From positions 868,001 through 932,000 of the forward strand of contig NZ_JAQNDK010000005.1 of NCBI RefSeq assembly GCF_028368935.1: a stretch of 64,000 nucleotides of DNA. Direction: 5' to 3'. How positions within the stretch are numbered: the first letter of the stretch is position 1; each line of letters opens with the position of its first letter. The notes under the pieces are model-generated. The model was given only the letters and a program-made list of their open reading frames with translations, had not been told where the DNA came from and ran no database searches. Below are positions 42,412 through 52,105 of the stretch, in pieces. This stretch comes from Sorangium aterium. Its GTDB lineage: Bacteria; Myxococcota_A; Polyangia; Polyangiales; Polyangiaceae. The translations under genes were made by a program, and so were the position numbers.

Positions 42412-43834
42412 GATGAGCCTCGTCGTTGCTGTGCGAGCCGTGAGGATCGGCCGCCGCCGTGACCCCCTTCACCTCGCTGATCGCGACCATCGGCAGGTAG
42501 CGGACGAACAGCAGGAAGAGCGTGAAGAAGAGGCCGAACGAACCGAAGAACGTCGAGATGTCCCAGATGGTCGGGCGGAAGTAGGTCCAGCTCGAGGGGA
42601 GGAAGTCGCGGTGGAGGCTCGTCACGATGATGACGAAGCGCTCGAACCACATCCCGATGTTGACCAGGATCGAGAGGATGAACATCGCGGGGATGCTGGT
42701 GCGCACCTTCTTGAACCAGAAGAGCTGCGGGAAGATCACGTTGCAGCTCACCATGGTCCAGTAGGCCCAGGCGTACGGGCCGAGGATGCGGTTCCGGAAG
42801 GCGAACTGCTCGTAGCCGTTGCCGCTGTACCAGGCGATGAAGAGCTCCATCCCGTACGCGTAACCGACCATGGTGCCGGTCGCGACGATGACCTTGTTCA
42901 TGTTCTCGAGGTGCCGCATCGTGATGAGGCCCTCGAGGCCGAACGCCTTCCGCGCGAACACCATCAGCGTGACGACCATCGCGAACCCGCTGAAGATGGC
43001 GCCCGCGACGAAGTACGGCGGGAAGATCGTCGTGTGCCAGCCGGGGACGATCGAGACGGCGAAGTCGAACGACACGATCGTGTGCACGCTGAGCACGAGC
43101 GGCGTCGAGAGCCCGGCGAAGATCAGGTAGGCCTTCTCGTAGTGCAGCCAGTGGCGGTGCGAGCCGCGCCAGCCGAGACAGAGGATCCCGAAGACGATCT
43201 GCTTCGTCCGGGTCGTGGCCCGGTCGCGGATCGTGGCGAGATCAGGGATGAGCCCGACGAACCAGAACAGGGTCGAGACCGTCGCGTAGGTCGAGACGGC
43301 GAACACGTCCCAGAGCAGCGGGCTCTTGAAGTTCGGCCAGATGCTCATCTGGTTCGGGATCGGGAACAGCCAGTGGGCGAACCAGATCCGGCCCAGGTGG
43401 GCCACCGGGTAGATGGCGGCGCACGCGACCGCGAAGATCGTCATCGCCTCCGCGGCCCGGTTGATGCTCGTCCTCCACTTCTGGCGGAAGAGGAAGAGGA
43501 TGGCGCTGATCAGCGTGCCGGCGTGGCCGATACCGACCCAGAACACGAAGCCGGTGATGTCCCACGCCCAGTTGACCGTGGTGTTCAGCCCCCAGATACC
43601 GATACCGGTACCGACGAGGTGAGCGAGCGAGCCGGCGAGGATAAGGAGGATGCTGAGGGCAAGGCACAGCAGCACGAGCCACCCCGGGGGGCGCTTGCTG
43701 AGGATGATGCCCGAGACCTTGTCGGTGAGAGAGCGGAAGTCGTCCTTCCCCTGCACGAGGGGCGCCTCGTCCAAGAGGGCGGCGCGGTCCGAGAGCCGGG
43801 GGTGGTCGACCTGGAGGGGTGCTGTGGCGCTCAT
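42401..43834 (-). CDS. actC: Alternative complex III subunit ActC (NrfD/PsrC-type quinone-binding subunit)
   Basis: Integral membrane protein of 477 residues in the NrfD/PsrC family, about ten helices, providing the periplasmic-side quinol oxidation site of alternative complex III. Stretches visible include [84 protein letters not shown] and [25 protein letters not shown]. The N- and C-terminal polar tails lie outside the membrane core. The start overlaps the actB stop (ATGA). Confidence 0.92.
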   Translation of the reverse strand: MSATAPLQVDHPRLSDRAALLDEAPLVQGKDDFRSLTDKVSGIILSKRPPGWLVLLCLALSILLILAGSLAHLVGTGIGIWGLNTTVNWAWDITGFVFWVGIGHAGTLISAILFLFRQKWRTSINRAAEAMTIFAVACAAIYPVAHLGRIWFAHWLFPIPNQMSIWPNFKSPLLWDVFAVSTYATVSTLFWFVGLIPDLATIRDRATTRTKQIVFGILCLGWRGSHRHWLHYEKAYLIFAGLSTPLVLSVHTIVSFDFAVSIVPGWHTTIFPPYFVAGAIFSGFAMVVTLMVFARKAFGLEGLITMRHLENMNKVIVATGTMVGYAYGMELFIAWYSGNGYEQFAFRNRILGPYAWAYWTMVSCNVIFPQLFWFKKVRTSIPAMFILSILVNIGMWFERFVIIVTSLHRDFLPSSWTYFRPTIWDISTFFGSFGLFFTLFLLFVRYLPMVAISEVKGVTAAADPHGSHSNDEAHHAA

Positions 43835-46830
43835 GCGTCGGCGAGCTCCGGGTTCTTGTTGCGAATCTTGGCGAGGTAGGTGACCCGCGGCTTGGTGTTG
43901 ATCTCGTCCAGCAGCCTGTAACCGCGCGGGCTAGCGGACGTGGCGGCCACCTGGCTCGTGGCGTCGTCGAGGTCGCCGAAGACGATGGCCTGCGTCGGGC
44001 AAGCGCCCTGGCACGCGGTCACGATCTCGCCGTCCTTGATGTGGTCCCGACCCTCTCGCTTGGCGTCGATCTTGGCGTGGTTGATCCGCTGCACGCAGAA
44101 GGTGCACTTCTCCATGACGCCCCGCGATCGGACGGTGACGTTGGGGTTGAACTGCATCTTCCGCTCCTCCGAGTCCGGCTGGCCGTACTCGAGGAAGTTG
44201 AAGCGACGGACCTTGTAAGGGCAGTTGTTGGCGCAGTACTTCGTGCCGACGCACCGGTTGTACGCCATGTCGTTCAGCCCCTCGGGGCTGTGCGTCGTGG
44301 CGGCGACCGGGCAGACCTGCTCGCACGGCGCGTTCTCGCAGTGCTGGCAGGGGAGCGGCTGCTGGATGCTCTCCGGCTCGTTCGGGTCCGTGCCCTGGAA
44401 GTAGCGGTCGATCCGGAGCCAGTGCATCTCGCGCGTCATGCGCACGCCTTCGGCGCCGACGACCGGGATGTTGTTCTCGGCCTGGCAGGCGACGACGCAC
44501 GCGTTGCACCCGATGCAGGCGTTGAGATCGATGCTCATGCCCCACGCGTGCCCCTGCCGCCGGTTCGGCTCCTTGAACAGGCTGAGCAGCGGCGGCACGT
44601 GCACCTGCTTCTGGGCGAACTCCGTGTCCTTCTGGAACTCGTCGAGCGTCCCCTCGCGCGCGAGCGGGCGGCCCTCCATCACGAAGTGCTCCTGCGTGCG
44701 CGCCAGCGCCACCACCTCGCCGGCCTTCTCCAGCGAGAAGCCGCCGGCGAGCTCGAAGGCGTCGCTCTTCCGCAGCGGGGTCGTGTCGACGCCGACGCCA
44801 TGGCCGACCCGGAGCTGCGCGCGCCGGCCCTGGCCGATGGTGATACCCACCGAGTCGTCCGCCTGCCCCGGCGCAACGAGGACGGGGATCCGCACCGACG
44901 CGCCGCTGCCCGTCAGCGTCACGACGTCGCCGTCCTTCAGGCCGAGCCGCGCCGCCGTCGAGGGCGAGAGGTTCGCGGCGCTGCCCCAGGTGAGCTTCGT
45001 CATCGGGTGGGGCAGCTCCTGGAGCCACCCGTTGTTCGCGAACCGGCCGTCCCACGCGTGCACGTCGGGCCGGAAGGTCACCTCCAGGCCCTCGCCCGCG
45101 GCGGGCGCGAACGCGCGCAGCGCCTCGATCGCGCCCTGCGCCGCGGCGGCCACCTGCTCGTCCACGAGCTGGGTGCCCGCGACGAGGCCGTCGTGCAGCG
45201 CGCGGCGGAAGTCGTCCTCGGTGCGCTTCGCGCCCTCGGCGGTCAGCCAGGTCGCCCGCACCAGGTCGTACGCCGTCCGCGAGCCGCCGAGCAGGAGCTC
45301 GATGACCTCGGCGTCCGTCCTGCCGCCGAAGAGCGGCGCGATGAGCGGCTGCGCGACGCTGGCCGTCCCGTCCTCCGCCCGGACGTCGCTCCACGACTCC
45401 AGCGGATGGGCGCGGTTCAGGTGCCATTTGGTGCGCTCGCTCGTCTCGTCGACGTGCGTCGAGACGTGCACGCTCACGGCCACCTTGGCGAGCGCGTCGG
45501 CGAAGCGCGCGTCCGCGGGCGCGTCGAAGGCCGGGTTGCCGCCCAGGATGATCAGCGTCTCGACCTCGTTCTTCTCGATGGAGCGCGCGAGCTCGACGAG
45601 CGCCTCGGGGCCCTCGCGCGAGTCGTCGAAGGGCGCGACGAGCCGGACCGCCTTGCCCGTGTTGTCGAGGGCGAGGTTGATGAGGTGCACGAGGCCGTGG
45701 ACCTCCTTCGGCAGCGAGCGCCCGGCCACGACCGCGCCCTGGCCCCGGTTGGCGGCGAGGTCGGCGGCGATGGCGGCGACGTGCCGGGTCGCCTTGGCGT
45801 CGAGCCCCTCCGATTTGCCCTCGAGCGCCTTGAGCAGCTCCGCGTCGAGCGCGACCCCGCGCTTGCCGAGCTCGGTCGCGAGGGCGAAGGCGAAGGCGGG
45901 GATCTTGCGGCTCTGGATGCGGAGCCGGTGATCCGCGGCCGCGCCGGTGATCGTGAAGGTGCTCTCGACGGCGTAGAGGCGGTTCATCGCCTTCGGGTCC
46001 TTGTCGACCGCGCGGCCCGCCGAGAACGCGCGCGCCTGCTTGAGCGGGCTGCCGTCGGAGGCGAACAGGTCGGCGTCGAGCGCGACGATCACGCGCGCCT
46101 TCGTCAGGTCGAGCGTGGTCTCGAGCGGCTTGCCGAACGCGAGCCGCGCGCCCTCCCGCGCGGCGTCGCGCGAGAAGGGCTCGTACCGGACGACGCGCGC
46201 CTCGGGCAGCGTCTTGCGGAGATCCGCGAGGCGCGCGGCCAGCGTCGGCGACCGGTGCGCCTCGGTCAGGATCGTGAGCCCCTTGCCGCCGCGGCCGCGG
46301 AGCTTGTCGCCCTCGGTGCGGAGGAACGCCGCGGCGTCGTCCCAGGACTTCTCGTTCGCGCCCTCGCGCGGCGACTTGCTGCGATCGGGATCGTAGAGGT
46401 CGAGGACCGCGGCCTGGGTATAGAGGGTGGTGCTGCCGAGGCTCTCGGGGTGCTTCGGGTTGCCCTCGATCTTGGTGGGCCGCCCCTCGTGGCTCTCGAC
46501 GATGACGCCGAAGGCCGTGCCCATCATCGGGAGCGCCGTCGCGAAGAACAGTGGCTTGCCCGGGATGACCTCCTCCGGGGTCCGCGAGTACGGCAGGATC
46601 TGCTCGACGGGCCGGCGGCAGCCCACGAGGCCACCGAGCGCGAGCGACGCGCCCATGAGGCTCAGGAACGTGCGCCGCCCGACGCCCTCCGGCGGCTCGA
46701 ACGCGGCCGGCGGGAACTCGCGCCCGAGCGCGTCGACGAAGTCGGGCGAGCCGGAGAGCTCGTTCAAGCTGCGCCAGTAGGTCTTTCCAGAGAGGTCCTG
46801 GGCGAGGGGGAGAGGAGTTCGTTTACTCAT
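43831..46830 (-). CDS. actB: Alternative complex III subunit ActB (molybdopterin-oxidoreductase-like and Fe-S fusion)
   Basis: A 999-residue periplasmic subunit. The N-terminus has a twin-arginine motif ([11 protein letters not shown], Arg52-Arg53) and a lipobox ending at Cys71 (GGLVGC), so it is probably Tat-exported and lipid-anchored. Residues about 80-740 resemble molybdopterin oxidoreductases, although ACIII members carry no molybdenum. The C-terminal ferredoxin-like domain (about 760-970) holds the Fe-S cysteines: [11 protein letters not shown] (from 772), [26 protein letters not shown], and CTFC with CQGACP. Electrons run from quinol at ActC through these clusters to the hemes of ActA. 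It overlaps actA and actC by 4 nt on each side. Confidence 0.93.
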   Translation of the reverse strand: MSKRTPLPLAQDLSGKTYWRSLNELSGSPDFVDALGREFPPAAFEPPEGVGRRTFLSLMGASLALGGLVGCRRPVEQILPYSRTPEEVIPGKPLFFATALPMMGTAFGVIVESHEGRPTKIEGNPKHPESLGSTTLYTQAAVLDLYDPDRSKSPREGANEKSWDDAAAFLRTEGDKLRGRGGKGLTILTEAHRSPTLAARLADLRKTLPEARVVRYEPFSRDAAREGARLAFGKPLETTLDLTKARVIVALDADLFASDGSPLKQARAFSAGRAVDKDPKAMNRLYAVESTFTITGAAADHRLRIQSRKIPAFAFALATELGKRGVALDAELLKALEGKSEGLDAKATRHVAAIAADLAANRGQGAVVAGRSLPKEVHGLVHLINLALDNTGKAVRLVAPFDDSREGPEALVELARSIEKNEVETLIILGGNPAFDAPADARFADALAKVAVSVHVSTHVDETSERTKWHLNRAHPLESWSDVRAEDGTASVAQPLIAPLFGGRTDAEVIELLLGGSRTAYDLVRATWLTAEGAKRTEDDFRRALHDGLVAGTQLVDEQVAAAAQGAIEALRAFAPAAGEGLEVTFRPDVHAWDGRFANNGWLQELPHPMTKLTWGSAANLSPSTAARLGLKDGDVVTLTGSGASVRIPVLVAPGQADDSVGITIGQGRRAQLRVGHGVGVDTTPLRKSDAFELAGGFSLEKAGEVVALARTQEHFVMEGRPLAREGTLDEFQKDTEFAQKQVHVPPLLSLFKEPNRRQGHAWGMSIDLNACIGCNACVVACQAENNIPVVGAEGVRMTREMHWLRIDRYFQGTDPNEPESIQQPLPCQHCENAPCEQVCPVAATTHSPEGLNDMAYNRCVGTKYCANNCPYKVRRFNFLEYGQPDSEERKMQFNPNVTVRSRGVMEKCTFCVQRINHAKIDAKREGRDHIKDGEIVTACQGACPTQAIVFGDLDDATSQVAATSASPRGYRLLDEINTKPRVTYLAKIRNKNPELADA

Positions 46831-47522
46831 CGGTGGCACCCCGAGCAGTGAAGCGGCGCCTGCACCTGCCGCCCGGAGGAAGTGACCGCTGGCACGCGAT
46901 CGTTGTAAGGCTCGTGGCTCGCCGGGATGCCGGCGCCCGCCATGGCGGCCGTCGCGGGTGCCATATCCATCTTGGTGACGTCGGCGGGATTGCGGAGGTT
47001 GGGACCCGGATTGCGGTGGCAGTCCAGGCACCATCCCATCGAGAGCGGCTGGACCTGCCGGACCTTGTGCATCTGGTCCACGCGGCCGTGACAGCTCACG
47101 CAGCCGACCCCTGCGGCCAGGTGGGCCGAGTGGTCGAAATAGGCGTAGTCCGGCAGGTTGTGGACGCGCACCCAGGGGATGGGTTGATCCGTCGCCCAGC
47201 TCTCCTGGACCAGGAGGAGCTTTTCGCTGTCCCGCCGCACCTTGGCATGACAGTTCATGCACGTCTCGGTGGGGGGAACTGCGGCGAAGCTGGAGACCTC
47301 TACTGTGCTGTGACAGTAGCGGCAGTCGATACCGAGGTCGCCGGCGTGCAGCTTGTGGGAATAGTCAACCGGTTGATCCGGCTGATACCCAACCTCGATA
47401 TGTTTGTTGGTACCGTAGTACCAGAATCCGCCGATCACAGCGGCGCCGAGGGGCAGGACTCCGAAGAGCAGCCCCAACGGAACCACTTTGTTGGCCCATC
47501 GTGGGAACAGGAACCGCGCCAT
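46827..47522 (-). CDS. actA: Alternative complex III subunit ActA (pentaheme cytochrome c)
   Basis: A 231-residue membrane-anchored multiheme cytochrome c. One N-terminal helix (VVPLGLLFGVLPLGAAVIGGFWYY) is followed by five CxxCH motifs at residues 67-71, 88-92, 141-145, 165-169 and 226-230. This matches the pentaheme ActA of alternative complex III. It is the first gene of the operon. The ATG at 47522 gives the MARFLFPRWANK N-terminus typical of the family. A candidate promoter and four palindromes lie upstream. Confidence 0.92.
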   Translation of the reverse strand: MARFLFPRWANKVVPLGLLFGVLPLGAAVIGGFWYYGTNKHIEVGYQPDQPVDYSHKLHAGDLGIDCRYCHSTVEVSSFAAVPPTETCMNCHAKVRRDSEKLLLVQESWATDQPIPWVRVHNLPDYAYFDHSAHLAAGVGCVSCHGRVDQMHKVRQVQPLSMGWCLDCHRNPGPNLRNPADVTKMDMAPATAAMAGAGIPASHEPYNDRVPAVTSSGRQVQAPLHCSGCHR

Positions 47523-47558
47523 AGGGTTGTGGTGGGCGTCGGAGGGACGCGCGGGCGC

Positions 47559-47587
47559 AGTTATGGCTTGCTGGCGGGGTGCGACAA
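47559..47587 (-). promoter_or_regulatory. Candidate promoter of actA
   Basis: On the minus strand TTGTCG (47582-47587) and ATAACT (47559-47564) are separated by 17 nt. Transcription would start near 47552, about 30 nt before the actA ATG. The first palindrome abuts the -35 element. No clear Shine-Dalgarno is seen in the predicted leader. Confidence 0.4.
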
Positions 47588-47588
47588 G

Positions 47589-47684
47589 ACGGCAAAGTGC
47601 CGCGTGACTGCGGCAGATTGCCGCTGTGGATAACTGAAGGTCCACGTCGCGGCAGGCCGCCGCGGGGGTGCGGCACTTTGCCGC
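47589..47684. promoter_or_regulatory. Four RegA/PrrA-like palindromes upstream of actA
   Basis: Four 15-bp dyads of the form GCGGCA-N3-TGCCGC: 47589-47603 (left half ACGGCA), 47610-47624 (perfect), 47649-47663 (right half CGCCGC) and 47670-47684 (perfect). The pairs 1-2 and 3-4 are each spaced exactly 21 bp, two helical turns. The half-sites match GCGNC...GNCGC, the dyad recalled for RegA/PrrA. Relative to the candidate start site their centres lie near -44, -65, -104 and -125, a layout suited to activation. A RegA homologue is encoded at the far end of the locus. Confidence 0.5.
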
Positions 47685-47770
47685 GGCTGCAGGCGTCCGT
47701 CCTTACGACACGGGTGCAAACTGGACGCGACACCAGCTCGAAAAATTCTCGAAACATCGACGCCGGCCGG

Positions 47771-47794
47771 AAAACCCCCCCGGCGAAGCCGGGG
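47771..47794 (-). terminator. Candidate terminator of the dioxygenase gene
   Basis: On the minus strand a 7-bp stem (CCCCGGC-TTC-GCCGGGG, 47778-47794) is followed by GGG and four T's, 60 bp after the stop codon. It would insulate the actA promoter from upstream transcription. The short T-run makes it a moderate candidate. Confidence 0.5.
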
Positions 47795-47854
47795 AGGGGG
47801 AGGGCTGGCGAGCGGGGGCCGCCGACCGCGCCGGGGCCGCCTGCCCGGGGGAGC

Positions 47855-48640
47855 TCAGAACACCGGCGTGAACGTGCGTGGGGCCTTCTTCTTCCGGAGG
47901 CATCGGGTCGCCCTGCTCATGTAGCAGACCGTGAAGGCCCGGCGCGGCTGGCCGCTCCGGTTCACGGCGGAGCAGTGCCAGAGGTAGTTGTGGATCAGCA
48001 GGGCCTCGCCCGCGCGCGCCGGCAGCGCGATCTTGCGGGCGTCCGCGTCGGCCGCGCGCACGCGGTCGCTCGGAACGACGCCGCCGAGCGGCGTCGCGAG
48101 CCCGTCGATGTGGCTGCCTTCCAGCACCTCCACGCAACCGCCGCCTGTGGGGGCGTCGTCGAGCGCGGTCCAGATCTGCAGCTCGGGGTCGCGATCCAGC
48201 CCCCAGTAGCTGCCGCCGTCCTGGTGCCAGGGCAGCGGCGTCCCTCCCGACGCGGCCTTGTTGAAGAGCACGGCCCGGTAGATGGAGACCTCTCCCTCGA
48301 TGAGCGCGCGCGCGATCCTCTCGAAGAGCGGGTTCTCGATCCAGGCGAGGAACAGCGGATCCTTCTCGAGCTTCTCGAGCTTCCGGTACGACGTGCTCGG
48401 CCCCTGGTAGCCCTTGCCGTACGGCAGATCCTCGTAGCGGCCCGACGCGGCGTCGTGCTGGAAGAAGAGCCCGGGGTACGTGACGCGCCCGAGCATCAGG
48501 TCATCCGAGCGCGCGCGCAGGGCCGCGAGCCCCGCGTCGGTCATCACGCGCCCGAGGCGGGCGTGGCCGCGGGCGGCGTAGTCGGCCAGGGGGACCGCGA
48601 GATCGAGATCCCTGGCCTCGGGCAGCAGGAGATCGATCAT
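47855..48640 (-). CDS. Phytanoyl-CoA dioxygenase (PhyH) family protein
   Basis: Predicted Fe(II)/2-oxoglutarate-dependent oxygenase of 261 residues. The facial triad is HQD in LPWHQDGGSYWGL and a distal His in the LLIHNYLWHCSAVNRSG segment; an Arg in GQPRRAF would bind 2-oxoglutarate. The substrate is not evident. The C-terminus is basic (RCLRKKKAPRTF). The ATG at 48640 overlaps the stop of the upstream aldo/keto reductase gene (ATGA), so the two probably act in one small pathway. Confidence 0.8.
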   Translation of the reverse strand: MIDLLLPEARDLDLAVPLADYAARGHARLGRVMTDAGLAALRARSDDLMLGRVTYPGLFFQHDAASGRYEDLPYGKGYQGPSTSYRKLEKLEKDPLFLAWIENPLFERIARALIEGEVSIYRAVLFNKAASGGTPLPWHQDGGSYWGLDRDPELQIWTALDDAPTGGGCVEVLEGSHIDGLATPLGGVVPSDRVRAADADARKIALPARAGEALLIHNYLWHCSAVNRSGQPRRAFTVCYMSRATRCLRKKKAPRTFTPVF

Positions 48641-49632
48641 CGCGCGTAGCTCGCGTCGGTGCCCAGGTGATCGCGGTAGAGCGCGTCCATGCGCCGCGCC
48701 GCCTCCTTCGAGAGCGGGCGCGCGACGGCGTCGGCCGCCGCATCGAGGTGCTCTGCCCGGACCGGGCCGACCAGGATGGAGTCGACGACGTCGCGCCCCG
48801 CGAGCCAGGCGTACGACAGCGAGATCAGGCTCGTTCCCTCGTCCGCCGCGATCGCGGCGTAGCCGGCCGCGAGCTCGAACATGCGCCTGCTCCAGTACCG
48901 GCGCTGGTAGAGGCCGTTGCCCTCGAAGCGCGAGCCCGCCTGCGTCGCCTCCGGCCCGGCGTGCCGCCCCGTCAAGAGCCCGCCGGCGAGCGGGTTGTAC
49001 ACCGCGGTGGCCAGCGCGTACCGCCGCGCGAAGGCGGCGTACTCGACGTCGAGCTGACGGATCAGCGCGTTGTAGAGCACCTGAGAGACGGCGGGGCGCG
49101 GCCTCCCGACGGCGTCGCGGCGCGCGATGATCTCGAGGATCTGCCACGACGCGAAGTTAGAGACCCCGTACTGCAGGATCTTCCCCTGCTCGAGCAGGGC
49201 GTCGATCGCCGACAGCGTCTCCTCGATGGGCGTCTCCGGGTCCGGCGCGTGGAGATAGCAGACGTCGACGTGGTCGGTGCCGAGGCGCGCGAGGCTCTCC
49301 TCGACGGCGCGGATCACGCGCTCGCGCCCGAGCCCCTCGGGCCTGCCCCGGAGGCGGCGCAGGCCGACCTTGGTGGCGATCTGCGCCTCGGCCCGGCGGC
49401 CCCGGAGCGCCCGGCCGAGGATCCGCTCGGACGCGCCGTCCTGGTAGAGGTTGGCCGTGTCGAACGCGGTGATCCCTCGATCGAGCGCGCGCAGGGTGAT
49501 GCGCTCGGCCTCCTCGGGCGGCGTGCGGCCGCCGAAGTTCATCGTGCCGACGAGGATCGCGGGCGGCGCGCCCGGGCGCCGCTTCGCCGTCATTCCCGCG
49601 CTCACGTCGTCAGCCTTCACGTCAGGCGCCAC
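48637..49632 (-). CDS. Aldo/keto reductase
   Basis: NADPH-dependent oxidoreductase of 331 residues with an AKR TIM barrel. The catalytic tetrad is visible: Asp in FDTANLY, Tyr of the same motif, Lys in IATKVG and His in YLHAPDPETP. YGVSNFASWQ and the C-terminal SLSYAWLAGRDVVDSILVGP cofactor region are typical. The first 22 residues are a variable polar extension; start at GTG 49632, with nearby in-frame GTG and ATG alternatives. Its substrate may be the product or precursor of the coupled oxygenase. Confidence 0.85.
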   Translation of the reverse strand: MAPDVKADDVSAGMTAKRRPGAPPAILVGTMNFGGRTPPEEAERITLRALDRGITAFDTANLYQDGASERILGRALRGRRAEAQIATKVGLRRLRGRPEGLGRERVIRAVEESLARLGTDHVDVCYLHAPDPETPIEETLSAIDALLEQGKILQYGVSNFASWQILEIIARRDAVGRPRPAVSQVLYNALIRQLDVEYAAFARRYALATAVYNPLAGGLLTGRHAGPEATQAGSRFEGNGLYQRRYWSRRMFELAAGYAAIAADEGTSLISLSYAWLAGRDVVDSILVGPVRAEHLDAAADAVARPLSKEAARRMDALYRDHLGTDASYAR

Positions 49633-49642
49633 GCCCCGCTCC

Positions 49643-49885
49643 TCACGCCCGCGCGACGAGGAGCGCGAGCACGTACACGATGAGCCATACGAGCCACAGG
49701 GTGCTCGTCCGCCGCCACCCCAGCCGGAAGCCGTACATCGGCGCGAGCGGCGGCACCACCAGCGCGACGAGCCCGCGCCAGCGCGGCTGGCTCCGGAGCG
49801 CGAGCCGCGCGGCCAGCGCGACGTGGGTGGTCACCCAGGCGGCGAACGAAAGGACGAGCGTCGCGGTCGCCGCGATATCCTTCAC
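49643..49885 (-). CDS. Small membrane protein
   Basis: An 80-residue protein with two or three hydrophobic stretches (ATATLVLSFAAWVTTHVALAA, LVALVVPPLAPMYG and LWLVWLIVYVLALLVARA). No family is recognised. The GTG start follows no strong ribosome site. It lies 10 bp before the aldo/keto reductase gene on the same strand, so it may lead that small operon. Confidence 0.5.
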   Translation of the reverse strand: MKDIAATATLVLSFAAWVTTHVALAARLALRSQPRWRGLVALVVPPLAPMYGFRLGWRRTSTLWLVWLIVYVLALLVARA

Positions 49886-50002
49886 GGGGCGAAGCCTAGC
49901 GTCGCCGGCGCGCCCCGCCTCTGGAAAACGGCGACCCCGGGTGGCGCGGCGACCTCCCGGCGCGCCTCTGGCCCCCGCTCTGTCGCGCTACCAAATCCGG
50001 GC

Positions 50003-50008
50003 TAAGCT
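50003..50008 (+). promoter_or_regulatory. Candidate -10 hexamer upstream of 50015
   Basis: TAAGCT ends 6 nt before the GTG at 50015. The identical hexamer precedes the DsbA-like gene at 59842. Confidence 0.4.
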
Positions 50009-50014
50009 TGGGCC

Positions 50015-52036
50015 GTGCCTCTGCGCAACATGCCGTGTTTTCGTCCGGATTCCTTCCTCACCGCGCGCGCCGCCCCGCTCGCGACCCGCGGCGCGAGGGC
50101 GATCGCCGGCGCCGCCCGCGCCCTCGTCGACCGCGACGGCCGCCTCATCCCCCTGAGCCTGCTCGCCGGCGCGGCGTGCAGCGTCGCCGTCGGCGTCGGC
50201 GCGGCTCAGGCGATCTCCGCCCCGCCCGACACGTTGCCGATCTCCGAGGTGAAGCCGGGGATGAAGGGATACGGCCTGACCGTCTTCTCCGGCACCACGC
50301 CCGAGAAGTTCGACGTCGAGGTCATCTCGACGCTCCGCAACTTCCGGCCGAACCAGGATCTCATCCTCATCAAGACGCAGCACCCGCGCCTCGAGGTCGC
50401 CCGCACCGTGGCGGGGATGAGCGGCAGCCCGATCTACCTGAACGGCAAGATGATCGGCGCCTACGCGTACGGCTGGCTCTTCGGCGCGGAGGCGATCGCC
50501 GGCGTCACCCCGATCAAGTCGATGCTCGACGAGCTCGCGCGCCCGCTCCCGCGCGGGATCGCCCCGAAGGTCGGCGGCCCGCTGCCCGCCCCGGTGAGCC
50601 GCGCCGGTGGTGCGACGCCGCCGCCGCGCGCCGCCGCGCCGGCCCGCCTGCACGGGAGCCGCGGCTTTTTGGGGGCCGTCGACGCCTACGATCTCGCCGG
50701 CCACGCCGGCCAGATCGCCGCGCGCGTCGCGTCGTCGCTCGCCCCGCCCGAGTCGACGGGCCTCGCGCGCGCCTCGACGCCGGTGATGCTCGGCGGGCTC
50801 GGCGGGACGTCGCTGCGCATCGCGAGCGATCTGCTCGGCCCCATGGGGCTCGATCCGATGCAGGCTGGCGGAGGCTCGTCCGCGAACCCGGAGCCTGGCG
50901 CGCCGACCAAGTACGTCGACGGGGGGGCGATCGGCGTCGAGCTCGTGCGCGGCGACATCTCCGCGATGGGCATCGGCACGGTCACGCGCGTGTCGGGCGA
51001 CAAGCTGGTCGCGTTCGGCCACCCGATGATGAACGGCGGCGTCACGAACCTCCCCGCCGCGATCGCGCGCGTCCACTGGATCCTGGCGAGCCAGAACCGG
51101 AGCTTCAAGATCGGCGAGGCGGTGCGGCCCCTGGGCACGCTGGTGAACGATCGGCAGGCCGCGATCGTCGTCGACAGCTCGGCGAAGGCGCCGGTCTTCC
51201 CGATGCGCGTCCAGATCGACGGCGTGGAGGGCGCGCCGCACCCGACGTGGAACGTCGAGGTCGCGCACGATCAGTTCCTCGCGCCCGCCTTCGTCTCGAT
51301 GGCCGTCGGCAACGCCGTCGAGGCGACGACGGCCGAGCGGCGGGACATGACCTGGCGCGCGGTGAGCCAGGTGAAGATCGGGCGCTACGGCACCATCTCG
51401 CTCGTCGACTTCGGCGCCGGCAACGGCACCCCGCTCAGCAGCGACGATTTCGTCCGCAGCCGGCTCGTCCGGGCGATGGGCGCCCTGCTCAACAACCCCT
51501 GGGAGGACGTCTCGATCGAGCGCGTCGACACCCGCGTGAAGGTCACCTTCGACCGCGAGGTCGTCCTGCTGCGCGGCGCGAAGGTGCTCGAGCCGGAGAT
51601 CGAGGCGGGCGCGCCCGCGCGGATCCGCCTGGATCTCCAGCCTCATCAGGGCCCCATCGAGTCGCGCGTCATCGAGGTGCCGGTGCCGCGCGAGCTCGCC
51701 GGCAGCCAGGTGGACATCGATCTCGCGCCCGGCTACGAGGTGGAGCGCCCGATGGCGACCCCGAACAACGTCGCCGAGCTCGTGGCGATGCTGCCGAACC
51801 AGACCCACGACGCGGAGAGCGTCGTCGCGACGTTCCGGCTCCGGGAGAACGGCGCGGCGTACCGCGGCAAGGTCGCGTCGCGGCTCCCCCCGGGCGCGAT
51901 GGACACGCTGCGCCCGAGCTCCGCGTCCGACGCGCCCGAGACCTTCGGCGCGCAGGTGCAGGTGCCGGTGTCCCTCAAGCGGTTCCTGGTCGGGAAAGAC
52001 TCCGTGAGCGTCACGGTCCGGCCTATCCTCCGCTGA
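50015..52036 (+). CDS. SpoIVB-like S55-family (SpoIVB peptidase domain) secreted protein
   Basis: A 673-residue protein with an N-terminal helix (about 46-68, LSLLAGAACSVAVGVGAAQA) for export or anchoring. Two S55-type segments are visible: VARTVAGMSGSPIYLNGKMIGAYAYG with the candidate catalytic Ser of SGSP (about residue 136), and GIGTVTRVSGDKLVAFGHPMMNGG with a candidate His in FGHP. In SpoIVB these activate a sporulation protease; here the organism and substrate are unknown. About 100 residues of Pro/Ala-rich insert separate the two parts. The C-terminal 250 residues are beta-rich and unrecognised. The downstream beta-propeller gene may encode a partner. Confidence 0.65.
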   Translation: MPLRNMPCFRPDSFLTARAAPLATRGARAIAGAARALVDRDGRLIPLSLLAGAACSVAVGVGAAQAISAPPDTLPISEVKPGMKGYGLTVFSGTTPEKFDVEVISTLRNFRPNQDLILIKTQHPRLEVARTVAGMSGSPIYLNGKMIGAYAYGWLFGAEAIAGVTPIKSMLDELARPLPRGIAPKVGGPLPAPVSRAGGATPPPRAAAPARLHGSRGFLGAVDAYDLAGHAGQIAARVASSLAPPESTGLARASTPVMLGGLGGTSLRIASDLLGPMGLDPMQAGGGSSANPEPGAPTKYVDGGAIGVELVRGDISAMGIGTVTRVSGDKLVAFGHPMMNGGVTNLPAAIARVHWILASQNRSFKIGEAVRPLGTLVNDRQAAIVVDSSAKAPVFPMRVQIDGVEGAPHPTWNVEVAHDQFLAPAFVSMAVGNAVEATTAERRDMTWRAVSQVKIGRYGTISLVDFGAGNGTPLSSDDFVRSRLVRAMGALLNNPWEDVSIERVDTRVKVTFDREVVLLRGAKVLEPEIEAGAPARIRLDLQPHQGPIESRVIEVPVPRELAGSQVDIDLAPGYEVERPMATPNNVAELVAMLPNQTHDAESVVATFRLRENGAAYRGKVASRLPPGAMDTLRPSSASDAPETFGAQVQVPVSLKRFLVGKDSVSVTVRPILR

Positions 52037-52105
52037 GCCCGCCGGTTTCCCGCCTCCCTCTCTTCCCTGACCCCCCTCTCCCTGACCCCCTCCATCTTGC
52101 GACCC

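Larger units (their letters stand above)
47523..47854. other. 332-bp regulatory gap upstream of the ACIII-caa3 operon
   Basis: The only gene-free stretch over 300 bp. From the actA side outward it holds a 30-nt leader, a candidate promoter (47559-47587), four palindromes (47589-47684), an AT-rich patch around 47738-47758, and a hairpin after the convergent-end side of the dioxygenase gene (47771-47794). I see no ORF or RNA gene in it. Confidence 0.6.

Noticed and set aside
47589-47684. Palindromes before actA as a sigma-54 promoter or rho-independent terminators
   Set aside because: The -24/-12 GG-N10-GC spacing with TTGC was not met, and no T-tract follows any of the stems.
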